Shown: positions 1-6,351 of the stretch, piece after piece
Position numbering within the stretch: the stretch's first letter is position 1
Layout: each line of letters begins with the position of its first letter
Assembly (NCBI GenBank): GCA_003445715.1
Contig: DMCS01000091.1
Location: 6,853-13,536 of the forward strand
DNA from: Candidatus Mesolinea sp.
GTDB taxonomy: Bacteria > Chloroflexota > Anaerolineae > Anaerolineales > Anaerolineaceae
Direction: 5' to 3'
DNA: 6,684 nt
Program-made: the position numbers and the translations under genes
The notes under the pieces: generated by a model
Seen by the model: only the letters and a program-made list of their open reading frames with translations
What the model was told of the DNA's origin: nothing
Databases searched by the model: none

Positions 1-938
1 TTTGGCACTTTATCATAGCGTAAGGTCCCTCGCATTTGTTCAACAGAATCATAGCCATTGCGGTCCATCCAATCATTAAAGTTTCGAAGCAATGTGGCAG
101 CAGACCCAATCCCATGTTGCAGGAATTCTGAGACAACATATGTCACATTCGCACCAGCCATTATGCCTCGCACCATATCCTGGGCGGTGTGCACACCGCC
201 GCTTAAGGCAAAGTCTGCTTTGAGCTGTGCGGAGGCAATTGCAATCCAACGTGCTGGCAAAGAGAGGTCCGCACTGCTGCTAAGCGGTGCCTTGCGGATG
301 ACATCCAGCGATTGGATGTCAAAATCTGGCTGCATAAAGCGATTAAACAAAACAAATCCTTCTGCTCCAGCTTTTTGGGCTCGCGCTAAAAAATGTGGCA
401 ATGCGGTCAGATATGGAGAGAGCTTCACAGTCACCGGGAGGCTGACACGCTTGCAAACCTCTGTAATAAGATTAATGTAACCCTTTTCTATCTGCTCACA
501 AGGTACTTGCGGATCAGCGACCAAGGAGTAAATATTTAATTCCAAAGCGTCTGCGCCAGCTGCTTGAAGTTGTTGGGCTAATTCTATCCATCCTCCCATG
601 CTGGTGCCATTAAGGCTCGCAATGACGGGTATCTCAACAGCATCTTTGATGCGTTGCAAGTGGGTAATATAGCGATCAACAATGCTGTGAATTTCTGGCG
701 GTTCCACCAGATAGGTTTGCGCTTCTGGTTGGCTTTCTGTGCCCTTGTTGAGAAAATAATCTAACCGCAAGCTTTCATGAATTATTTCCTCTTCAAATAA
801 CGAATACATCACAATGGCACTAATGCCGTTATCTTCTAACTGTTTGACTAAGTCTAGATGGTGTGCAAAGGGAGAGGCGCCGGAGACCAGAGGATTTTTG
901 AGGGTCAGCCCTAAATATGTGGTTTGTAAATTAGCCAT
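1..938 (-). CDS. Dihydroorotate dehydrogenase-like flavoprotein, 3' end cut by window edge
   Basis: A continuous reading frame of 312 codons runs from an ATG at 938 to the left edge without a stop, so the C-terminus (probably about 20 residues) lies outside. The protein is a TIM-barrel FMN protein of the dihydroorotate dehydrogenase superfamily: N-terminal LKNPLVSGASP (13-23), VKLSPY (171-176, conserved Lys172), LFNRF (197-201), and the C-terminal FMN-phosphate region LSGGVHT (245-251) followed by GIMAGA (258-263). The usual catalytic loop 'N-x-S-C-P-N' is replaced by NIYSLV (135-140), so the class 1 cysteine and following Pro-Asn are absent, and the N-terminal lysine segment reads MYSLFEEE (44-51). 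It is therefore probably not a PyrD enzyme; its substrate is unknown. AGGAGG at 943-948 precedes the start by 4 bases. It lies directly downstream of nifJ, an association I recall from other anaerobes and cyanobacteria. The family call is firm, the function is not. Confidence 0.88.
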   Translation of the reverse strand, partial: MANLQTTYLGLTLKNPLVSGASPFAHHLDLVKQLEDNGISAIVMYSLFEEEIIHESLRLDYFLNKGTESQPEAQTYLVEPPEIHSIVDRYITHLQRIKDAVEIPVIASLNGTSMGGWIELAQQLQAAGADALELNIYSLVADPQVPCEQIEKGYINLITEVCKRVSLPVTVKLSPYLTALPHFLARAQKAGAEGFVLFNRFMQPDFDIQSLDVIRKAPLSSSADLSLPARWIAIASAQLKADFALSGGVHTAQDMVRGIMAGANVTYVVSEFLQHGIGSAATLLRNFNDWMDRNGYDSVEQMRGTLRYDKVP

Positions 939-955
939 TCTTCCTCCTGAGGTGA

Positions 956-961
956 ATTATA
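956..961 (-). promoter_or_regulatory. Candidate -10 box (TATAAT) for the dihydroorotate dehydrogenase-like gene
   Basis: The minus strand reads GGGTATAATTCACC here, with a perfect TATAAT 17 bases before the ATG at 938. No recognisable -35 box lies 16-18 bases upstream; that position falls within the nifJ terminator stem. If used, transcription would start near 949, right at the Shine-Dalgarno sequence, leaving a leader of about 11 bases. The box is seen; its use is inferred. Confidence 0.3.
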
Positions 962-973
962 CCCATTAGAAGT

Positions 974-1016
974 AAAAAGAATAACGATGGCGTTGCACTT
1001 TCGCCATCGTTATTCT
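974..1016 (-). terminator. Rho-independent terminator after nifJ
   Basis: A perfect 15-bp stem (arms 978-992 and 1002-1016, AGAATAACGATGGCG and its complement) encloses a 9-base loop. On the minus strand it is followed at once by TTTTACTT. It lies 73 bases past the nifJ stop and 35 bases ahead of the next start codon, so it should end most nifJ transcripts or allow only partial readthrough. Confidence 0.85.
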
Positions 1017-1027
1017 ACCTTAGTTAG

Positions 1028-1074
1028 GGCTCAATTTCTGTAAGCGGCGGATGCCTCTGCCTCAAATTTGAGCC
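1028..1074. repeat. Imperfect inverted repeat in the nifJ 3' untranslated region
   Basis: GGCTCAATTT at 1028-1037 pairs with AAATTTGAGCC at 1064-1074 with one bulged base, around a 26-base loop. The right arm also lies in a perfect 12-base palindrome, CTCAAATTTGAG (1061-1072). It has no T-tract on either side, so it is not an intrinsic terminator by itself. It could form a stem that protects the nifJ mRNA 3' end; that role is speculative. Confidence 0.35.
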
Positions 1075-1088
1075 GAATGTCAGTTCTA

Positions 1089-4000
1089 TTAACTTTCAGG
1101 GGCGCTTGTCTCGGTGCTACCGAGTGAGTAGTCCATCTCTGCCATCTGAGAGTAAATCGCCCAGCGCCGGTCAGCATCTTCCTGTGCTTTGCGCATTAAT
1201 TCTTCTGCGCGCTCCTCGTCCATTTGGAGCAGCATGCGGTAACGGGTCTCGTTATAGGCATATTCAGAAACTTTGATTGAGGGTTGTTTGTAATCCAACT
1301 GCAGAGGGTTCTTGCCTTGTTCGATCAGGCGTGGGTCGTAACGATAGAGCGGCCAGGCACCACTGTTGACGGCTAATTTTTGCTGCACTAAGCCCTGGGA
1401 CATATCAATTCCGTGGCTGATGCAGTGGCTGTAAGCAATGATCAATGAGGGTCCTTCGTAGGAATCTGCTTCCACAAAAGCTTGCAGAGTCTGCCGATCA
1501 CTACCGCCCATCGCCACCTGTGCTACATAGATGTTTCGATAGGTCATCGCAATCATACCTAAGTCTTTTTTAGCGTTGCCGCGTCCATTGCTGGCAAACT
1601 TCGCAACCGCTGCACGTGGCGTGGCTTTTGAAGATTGACCACCAGTATTGGAATAGACTTCGGTATCCAGCACGAGCACGTTCACGTCTAAGCCAGAAGC
1701 TAAGACATGATCCAAGCCGCCATAGCCGATATCATAAGCCCAGCCATCACCGCCAAAAATCCACACGCTCTTGCGCACTAAATAATCCGCTAAGGAAAGT
1801 AAGTTGACCAGTTCTGGGGAGTCCTTTCCTTTCAGGACCTCTTTCAACTGGGCAACGCGCTTACGCTGCTCTTGGATTTCTCTCTCGTTCTTTTGGGAGG
1901 CGGTGAGTAAAGCCTCAGCCAATTCCTCGCCAATCTCCGCTTTGTGTTTTTCTACGAGCGCTATAGCTTCGTCTTTCATCTTATCAATAGCCAAGCGCAT
2001 GCCTAAGCCAAACTCAGCATTATCCTCGAATAACGAGTTGTTCCAAGCCGGCCCACGCCCATCTTGATTCTTGGTGTAGGGTGTGGTGGGCAGGTTGCCG
2101 CCATAAATTGACGAGCAGCCTGTGGCATTGGCGATCACCATGCGGTCGCCAAACAGTTGCGTAGCTAACTTGATATAGGGCGTTTCACCACAGCCAGCGC
2201 AGGCGCCCGAAAACTCAAACAGCGGTTCGAGTAATTGGGAGTTCTTGACCAGATGTAACGGAATCGTTGCCCGGTCGATGAAGGGAAGCGTCAGGAAGAA
2301 ATCCCAATTCTTCATATCGCGCTCGCGAATGGGCGGCTGAGGAGCCATCATCAACGCCTTGCGGCTGGGGTCGGTCTTGTCCTTCCCAGGGCAGTTCTGC
2401 GCGCAAATCCCGCAACCCGTGCAGTCTTCCGGTGCGACCTGCACCGTCCAAGAAAAGCCATCCATCCAAGGGCGGCTTTTCGAAGCCGTCGACTTAAATT
2501 CTTCAGGGGCGTTTTCGAGCAGTTCGTTCTTATACAATTTGACTCGGATGGCAGCATGCGGGCAAACAAAGGAGCAGCGTCCACACTGAATGCACAACTC
2601 GGGGGTCCAGTTGGGGATCTCCAAGGCAATGTTGCGCTTCTCCCACTTGGTCGTTCCCGTTGGGTAGGTCCCGTCATTGGGAAGTTTGCTCACCGGCAGC
2701 TCATCGCCACGCCGGTCGATCATCGCGCCTAAGACTTCACGCACAAACTCTGGGGCTTCAGCAGGAACCGGGCTGCGCCGTTGCTTGGTGCTGGTGACCT
2801 TATCTGGCACAGTGACTTTGTGCAGGTTCGCTAAGGCATTATCCACCGCCTCGAAATTCTTCCGCACCACCGCTTCGCCGCGCTTGCCATAGGTTTTTTC
2901 AATCGAGTGCTTGATCTGTGTTATGGCTTCCTCGCGGGGCAAAATGCCACTGATGGCGAAGAAGCAGGTCTGCATAATAGTGTTGATACGGCTGCCCATG
3001 CCGGCTTTATCTGCCACGTCATAGGCATCGATAACATAGAAGTTAATCTGCTTGTTGATCAGATCGCGCTGCATCTCCACTGGCAATGTATCCCAGACCT
3101 CTTCCGGTCCATAAATCGTATTGAGCAGGAAAGTAGCCCCTTTGCGCGCATACTTGAGCATGTCAAAGCGATCGATAAAGCTCATCTGGTGGCAGCCAAT
3201 AAAGTTGGCTTCACCTTCGTTGATCAAATAGGGCGCATGAATCGGCTTGGGGCCAAAGCGCAAATGCGAAACCGTCACCGCGCCCGATTTCTTGGAGTCA
3301 TACTCAAAGTAACCCTGAGCATAATTGTCGGTTTCGTCTCCGATGATCTTGATGGAGTTCTTATTGGCACCTACCGTGCCGTCAGAACCGAGCCCAAAGA
3401 ACATAGCTTGCACCACGTCTTTATCCAGAACTTCGAAGGTGGGGTCCCATTCCAAACTCAAGTTGGTGAGGTCATCAATGATGCCAATGGTAAATTCGTT
3501 CTTCGGCTGTTCTTTCTTGAGCTCATCAAAGACTGCCTTAGCCATCGCTGGGGTGAATTCTTTGGAGGAAAGTCCATAGCGCCCGCCAGTGATGATGGGC
3601 ATGCTCTTGAAGGGTGCTAATCCTTCCGCCAAAGCCATTTTCACGGCGTTGACCACGTCTTTATACAGCGGCTCGCCCATAGCGCCACTTTCTTTGGTGC
3701 GGTCCAAAACAGCGATTTTCTTTACTGTGGCTGGCAGCACCGCCATTAAGTGCTCGGTGGAGAACGGACGGTAGAGGCGTACGGTTACTACGCCAACTTT
3801 TTCACCGCGCTTAGCCAGAACTTCTGCAGTTTCACGTGCTGTTTCAGCACCAGATGCCATCACCACAATCACACGGTCCGCATCCGGCGCACCGTCGTAT
3901 TCCATGATGTGATAATTGCGGCCAGTGAGTTCACCAAACTTGCGCATTTCCTCTTCGACAATGCCAACTGTTTTCTCATAGAAGGGGTTCACCGTTTCAC

Positions 4001-4685
4001 GACCCTGGAAGTACACATCCGGGTTTTGCGAAGTGCCACGGAGGACCGGTGCATCTGGTTTTAAGGCACGCTTGCGGTGTTCAAAGACCAGTTGGTCGTC
4101 AATCATTGCCCGCAGAACTTCATCGCTAACCCGTTCGATCTTGTTGATTTCGTGTGAGGTGCGGAAGCCATCAAAGAAGTGCAAGAAGGGCACTCTGGTG
4201 CGCAGCGTAGCCGCGGTAGCAATCACAGCGCTATCCTGCGCCTCTTGCACCGAGCAACTAGCAAGCATGGCAAAACCGGTCGCACGGCACGCCATCACAT
4301 CTTGGTGGTCACCAAAAATCGAGAGGGCTTGCGCCGAAAGCGAACGCGCTGAAACATGAAATACGGTTGGGGTCAGCTCGCCAGCGATTTTATACATATT
4401 GGGGATCATCAACAGCAAGCCCTGCGAAGCCGTAAAGGTGGTAGAAAGTGCACCCGCTTGCAGCGAACCGTGTATCGCACCTGCTGCGCCGCCTTCGGAT
4501 TGCATTTCCATTACGGTGGGGACTGTGCCCCATAGGTTGGGAATGCGTTCTGCGCTCCACTGATCGGCATACTCCCCCATTGGAGAGGAAGGCGTGATCG
4601 GGTAAATTGCGATTACTTCATTAAGCCGATAAGCAACATGGGCGGTTGCCTCATTGGCGTCAGTCATGACCATTTCTTTTTTCAT
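1089..4685 (-). CDS. nifJ: Pyruvate:ferredoxin (flavodoxin) oxidoreductase
   Basis: This cytoplasmic 1198-residue enzyme converts pyruvate and CoA to acetyl-CoA and CO2, passing two electrons to ferredoxin or flavodoxin. All domains of the single-chain form are present: the N-terminal pyrimidine-binding domain with YPITPSSP (28-35), Glu64 and Arg114; domain II (about 260-410); domain III with GLGSDGTVGANKNS (431-444); the EKR domain (EKR 682-684); a two-cluster ferredoxin domain (Cys698/701/704/708 and 755/758/761/765); and the thiamine-diphosphate domain with GDG (979-981) and Asn1013. The third cluster is bound by Cys829, 832, 857 and 1088. AAGGAG at 4693-4698, 7 bases ahead of the ATG, selects Met1 over Met5 and Met7. 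The C-terminal tail has no cysteine, so the disulfide-bearing extension known in Desulfovibrio africanus is missing. No catalytic residue I could check is lost. Confidence 0.98.
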   Translation of the reverse strand: MKKEMVMTDANEATAHVAYRLNEVIAIYPITPSSPMGEYADQWSAERIPNLWGTVPTVMEMQSEGGAAGAIHGSLQAGALSTTFTASQGLLLMIPNMYKIAGELTPTVFHVSARSLSAQALSIFGDHQDVMACRATGFAMLASCSVQEAQDSAVIATAATLRTRVPFLHFFDGFRTSHEINKIERVSDEVLRAMIDDQLVFEHRKRALKPDAPVLRGTSQNPDVYFQGRETVNPFYEKTVGIVEEEMRKFGELTGRNYHIMEYDGAPDADRVIVVMASGAETARETAEVLAKRGEKVGVVTVRLYRPFSTEHLMAVLPATVKKIAVLDRTKESGAMGEPLYKDVVNAVKMALAEGLAPFKSMPIITGGRYGLSSKEFTPAMAKAVFDELKKEQPKNEFTIGIIDDLTNLSLEWDPTFEVLDKDVVQAMFFGLGSDGTVGANKNSIKIIGDETDNYAQGYFEYDSKKSGAVTVSHLRFGPKPIHAPYLINEGEANFIGCHQMSFIDRFDMLKYARKGATFLLNTIYGPEEVWDTLPVEMQRDLINKQINFYVIDAYDVADKAGMGSRINTIMQTCFFAISGILPREEAITQIKHSIEKTYGKRGEAVVRKNFEAVDNALANLHKVTVPDKVTSTKQRRSPVPAEAPEFVREVLGAMIDRRGDELPVSKLPNDGTYPTGTTKWEKRNIALEIPNWTPELCIQCGRCSFVCPHAAIRVKLYKNELLENAPEEFKSTASKSRPWMDGFSWTVQVAPEDCTGCGICAQNCPGKDKTDPSRKALMMAPQPPIRERDMKNWDFFLTLPFIDRATIPLHLVKNSQLLEPLFEFSGACAGCGETPYIKLATQLFGDRMVIANATGCSSIYGGNLPTTPYTKNQDGRGPAWNNSLFEDNAEFGLGMRLAIDKMKDEAIALVEKHKAEIGEELAEALLTASQKNEREIQEQRKRVAQLKEVLKGKDSPELVNLLSLADYLVRKSVWIFGGDGWAYDIGYGGLDHVLASGLDVNVLVLDTEVYSNTGGQSSKATPRAAVAKFASNGRGNAKKDLGMIAMTYRNIYVAQVAMGGSDRQTLQAFVEADSYEGPSLIIAYSHCISHGIDMSQGLVQQKLAVNSGAWPLYRYDPRLIEQGKNPLQLDYKQPSIKVSEYAYNETRYRMLLQMDEERAEELMRKAQEDADRRWAIYSQMAEMDYSLGSTETSAPES

Positions 4686-4732
4686 TACAATGCTCCTTAT
4701 TTTTATAAATACATATTCCGCTAAAAATTACC

Positions 4733-4745
4733 GCACAGGTTGTGC
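4733..4745. promoter_or_regulatory. Operator-like inverted repeat in the nifJ leader
   Basis: GCACAGGTTGTGC is a perfect inverted repeat with 5-base arms and a 3-base centre, 48 bases ahead of the nifJ start codon. It lies just downstream of a possible TACAAT -10 box. The TTGTG half resembles half-sites of redox regulators such as Rex, but the spacing does not match the usual Rex site. A short repeat like this can occur by chance. Confidence 0.2.
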
Positions 4746-4763
4746 TTTATTTAACTAGCGTCT

Positions 4764-4769
4764 ATTGTA
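4764..4769 (-). promoter_or_regulatory. Possible -10 box (TACAAT) for nifJ
   Basis: In the AT-rich 167-base gap between the Nudix gene and nifJ, the minus strand reads GATACAATAG here, one mismatch from TATAAT. It would place the nifJ transcript start near 4757 and give a leader of about 70 bases. No good -35 hexamer sits at the correct distance; TTGTGC lies 20 bases upstream. Several other AT-rich hexamers nearby could serve, so this is a weak call. Confidence 0.22.
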
Positions 4770-4852
4770 TCTTAATTTCTCTTTTCTAGGCACAATATTA
4801 CTACTATTTTACTCTTATTTTCTCTGTATTTCCCCAGTTGGGAGCCTTCTTT

Positions 4853-5452
4853 CTACATGTTTGCTTGGTTAGTGAAGCCGCTAAACCCTGAAAATAGCGT
4901 ATCTTTCAGAGCGGGAAAGCGCTGCAGTAATTCGGGTAAGGCTAACATCAAGGTTGCGATGGTTTTACCATCCTGCAATTGCCCGGACCAAAGCAAACGG
5001 TAAGCTTCACCGAGCGGCAGCCGCTTAAGCTCCAGAAATTCATCCTCATCTTGTGCCAGCGGGGCTGGGCGCAGCTCCAGAGCTAAGAAGGCGGACATAT
5101 ATTCATTGGAATAACCAGGCACCATATAAAAGCCGCCCAGCGGGACGAGTAAGTCGCTATCCTGACCAGTTTCCTCACGCAGTTCACGACGGGCGCTTTC
5201 CAATGGGGATTCGCCCGCATCCATCACTCCCGCTGGCAGCTCCAAGAGATAGCCCTGCGCGCCAATGCGGTATTGGGAGACTAAAATCACTTCGCCAGCC
5301 TCGGTGATGGGCAGCAATGTGACCGCATCGGGATGGTCCACTAGGTCATAGGCATGCTCGCGGCCATCGGGCAAACGGAAGCGCACCTTCAGCACATCAA
5401 AAGCATGTGCCGAGAGCACTTTCTCCTGACCCAGGATTTCAAAAGTATGCAT
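4853..5452 (-). CDS. Nudix hydrolase, ADP-ribose pyrophosphatase type
   Basis: A 199-residue cytoplasmic hydrolase, expected to split ADP-ribose (or a similar nucleoside diphosphate sugar) to AMP and a sugar phosphate with Mg2+ or Mn2+. The Nudix box is complete: Gly75, Glu81, and REL-x-EE-x-G at 89-96. About 15 residues later comes VPGYSNE (111-117), the proline-containing segment that marks ADP-ribose pyrophosphatases. The N-terminal sheet (VRFRLPDGREHAYDLVDH, 23-40) also fits that subfamily, and the length is normal. I chose the ATG at 5452 because GAGAGG (5462-5467) lies 9 bases ahead; a TTG at 5461 would abut that ribosome binding site and a GTG at 5458 is also too close. A TATAAT box is at 5476-5481. 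No terminator follows, so some transcripts may run into nifJ. The exact substrate is inferred. Confidence 0.93.
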   Translation of the reverse strand: MHTFEILGQEKVLSAHAFDVLKVRFRLPDGREHAYDLVDHPDAVTLLPITEAGEVILVSQYRIGAQGYLLELPAGVMDAGESPLESARRELREETGQDSDLLVPLGGFYMVPGYSNEYMSAFLALELRPAPLAQDEDEFLELKRLPLGEAYRLLWSGQLQDGKTIATLMLALPELLQRFPALKDTLFSGFSGFTNQANM

Positions 5453-5461
5453 ACTCACCAA

Positions 5462-5467
5462 CCTCTC
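5462..5467 (-). promoter_or_regulatory. Ribosome binding site deciding the Nudix start
   Basis: The minus strand reads GAGAGG, 9 bases before the ATG at 5452. It lies against the alternative TTG (5461) and 3 bases from the alternative GTG (5458), which makes both poor starts. Confidence 0.6.
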
Positions 5468-5475
5468 GGGGGGTA

Positions 5476-5481
5476 ATTATA
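5476..5481 (-). promoter_or_regulatory. Candidate -10 box (TATAAT) for the Nudix gene
   Basis: A perfect TATAAT in the context GAGTATAATTACC lies 23 bases before the ATG at 5452 and downstream of the preceding gene's terminator. It would give a leader of about 17 bases starting near 5469. No convincing -35 hexamer is present 16-18 bases upstream. Confidence 0.42.
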
Positions 5482-5529
5482 CTCGCGCATTAGCGCAAAA
5501 ACCGATAAGTTTAAGGCAATTCTGGAATC

Positions 5530-5552
5530 AAAAAGGGCGCAAACGCGCCCTT
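5530..5552 (-). terminator. Rho-independent terminator after the LysM lipoprotein gene
   Basis: AAGGGCGC (5533-5540) and GCGCCCTT (5545-5552) form a perfect, GC-rich 8-bp stem with a 4-base loop. On the minus strand it ends in a run of five T (5534-5530). It lies 21 bases past the lipoprotein stop codon. Confidence 0.88.
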
Positions 5553-5573
5553 GTATCCAAAAGCACTAGTGAA

Positions 5574-6230
5574 TTAAGGGATCTGCAGCACCTGACCAGG
5601 TGTGAGCTCGTATGGTTCTTTCAAGCCGTTCACAGCAATAATGGCTTCAGGGTACACATCGCCGTATTCGCAAGCGATGCTATAGACCGTTTCACCCGCG
5701 CTCACCGTCCAGGTATCGGGGTGCGGCAATATCGCGCGGTCTTCGGTCGGCCAACTGCCCGTCTGCGGAATTTCGAGCACATCGCCGATATTGAGCCAGC
5801 TGTTGTAGTTATTCAATGCGAGCATATCCGCGGGGTCCACGTCAAAACGCCGTGCCAAGCAGTAGATTGTCTCGCCGCTATGCACCGTATATTGCAGCGG
5901 CTTGGTCACCACTGGTGTGGGCGGCAGCGGCGTGGGCGTAGGAGTGCCGACTGGTGTGGCTGTGGGCATCAGAATGCTGGAGGCTGTCGCAACTACGGGC
6001 GTGCCCTCGGTGTTGGTGGTCATCACCGTAGGCTGGTTAAATTTTTCCATAATTGCCTGAGCAGTGTATGTGGCATTCAAGATTTGCTGATCCACGGGCA
6101 GTGGTGTACTCGCCGAGTCAATCTGCTGGGGCGTAGCGATCGGCGCCGTGGAAGCTGGCCGCTGGCAAGCCCCCATCACCAAGGCTACGAGCAGCAATAT
6201 TCCAAAAGTGAGACCCATCTTCTTAGGCAT
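5574..6230 (-). CDS. Lipoprotein with two C-terminal LysM repeats
   Basis: A 218-residue exported protein. MPKKMG followed by a hydrophobic stretch (7-19) and VMGAC (18-22) forms a lipoprotein signal peptide with Cys22 as the likely lipid site; Met at -3 is unusual for a lipobox. Residues about 23-110 are a low-complexity linker rich in Thr, Pro and Ala (TPTPTPLPPTP, 96-106). Two LysM repeats follow: about 113-155 (YTVHSGETIYCLARRF...IGDVLEIP) and about 174-218 (WTVSAGETVYSIACEYG...PGQVLQIP), the second ending at the C-terminus. LysM repeats bind N-acetylglucosamine-containing glycans such as peptidoglycan, so the protein probably sits at the cell surface. No catalytic domain is attached. The ATG at 6230 is supported by AGGAG (6238-6242) 7 bases ahead; an in-frame TTG at 6311 would add a non-signal N-terminus across the previous gene's terminator. 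Confidence 0.92.
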   Translation of the reverse strand: MPKKMGLTFGILLLVALVMGACQRPASTAPIATPQQIDSASTPLPVDQQILNATYTAQAIMEKFNQPTVMTTNTEGTPVVATASSILMPTATPVGTPTPTPLPPTPVVTKPLQYTVHSGETIYCLARRFDVDPADMLALNNYNSWLNIGDVLEIPQTGSWPTEDRAILPHPDTWTVSAGETVYSIACEYGDVYPEAIIAVNGLKEPYELTPGQVLQIP

Positions 6231-6237
6231 GGCAATA

Positions 6238-6242
6238 CTCCT
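6238..6242 (-). promoter_or_regulatory. Ribosome binding site deciding the lipoprotein start
   Basis: AGGAG on the minus strand lies 7 bases before the ATG at 6230. This places the start so that the signal peptide begins MPKKMG, rather than at an upstream in-frame TTG. Confidence 0.75.
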
Positions 6243-6271
6243 ATCGTTCAAACAAATGTTGAAGATATAGG

Positions 6272-6288
6272 TGCAATTTCTGTGCCAG
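6272..6288 (-). promoter_or_regulatory. Sigma-54-like -24/-12 promoter ahead of the LysM lipoprotein gene
   Basis: The minus strand reads CTGGCACAGAAATTGCA. It matches the sigma-54 consensus YTGGCACGrNNNTTGCW except for A in place of G after TGGCAC. The invariant GG (6286-6285) and GC (6274-6273) are separated by exactly 10 bases. Transcription would begin near 6261, about 30 bases before the ATG, and the site lies just past the preceding terminator. Whether this organism has RpoN cannot be seen here, so the match could be chance. Confidence 0.38.
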
Positions 6289-6298
6289 CTTGGAATAG

Positions 6299-6325
6299 AA
6301 AAAACCGGCAAACTTGCACTGCCGG
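6299..6325 (-). terminator. Rho-independent terminator after the 65-residue gene
   Basis: On the minus strand CCGGCA (6325-6320) pairs with TGCCGG (6310-6305) around a 9-base loop, followed by six T (6304-6299). The stem can lengthen by a G-T and two A-T pairs (6326-6328 with 6304-6302). It lies about 27 bases past the stop codon at 6352. Confidence 0.87.
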
Positions 6326-6351
6326 CTTCTCTGAATTAGCTTGGAATGCGT

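Noticed and set aside
58..480. 140-codon plus-strand open frame near the left edge
   Set aside because: It is antisense to the dihydroorotate dehydrogenase-like gene, whose minus-strand frame shows clear family motifs across the same bases.
2215..2677. Overlapping minus-strand frames of 84 and 108 codons inside nifJ
   Set aside because: They are out-of-frame readings of the nifJ ferredoxin domain. The main frame contains the eight cluster cysteines and is uninterrupted, so there is no frameshift.
2907..3620. 237-codon plus-strand open frame
   Set aside because: It lies wholly antisense to the core of nifJ, whose protein is intact and highly conserved. The translation has no recognisable domain, and there is no separate promoter or ribosome binding site.
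4805..4852. Possible terminator after the Nudix gene (CCCAGTTGGG)
   Set aside because: The stem is only 4 bp with a 2-base loop and no T-run follows. It is too weak to call.
5453..5461. TTG/GTG starts of the Nudix gene
   Set aside because: The GAGAGG ribosome binding site would touch or nearly touch these codons. The ATG at 5452 is 9 bases away.
6231..6311. Upstream TTG start extending the lipoprotein by 27 residues
   Set aside because: The extension would begin within the stem-loop of the preceding gene's terminator, has no ribosome binding site, and would bury the lipoprotein signal peptide. The ATG at 6230 has AGGAG at the right distance.
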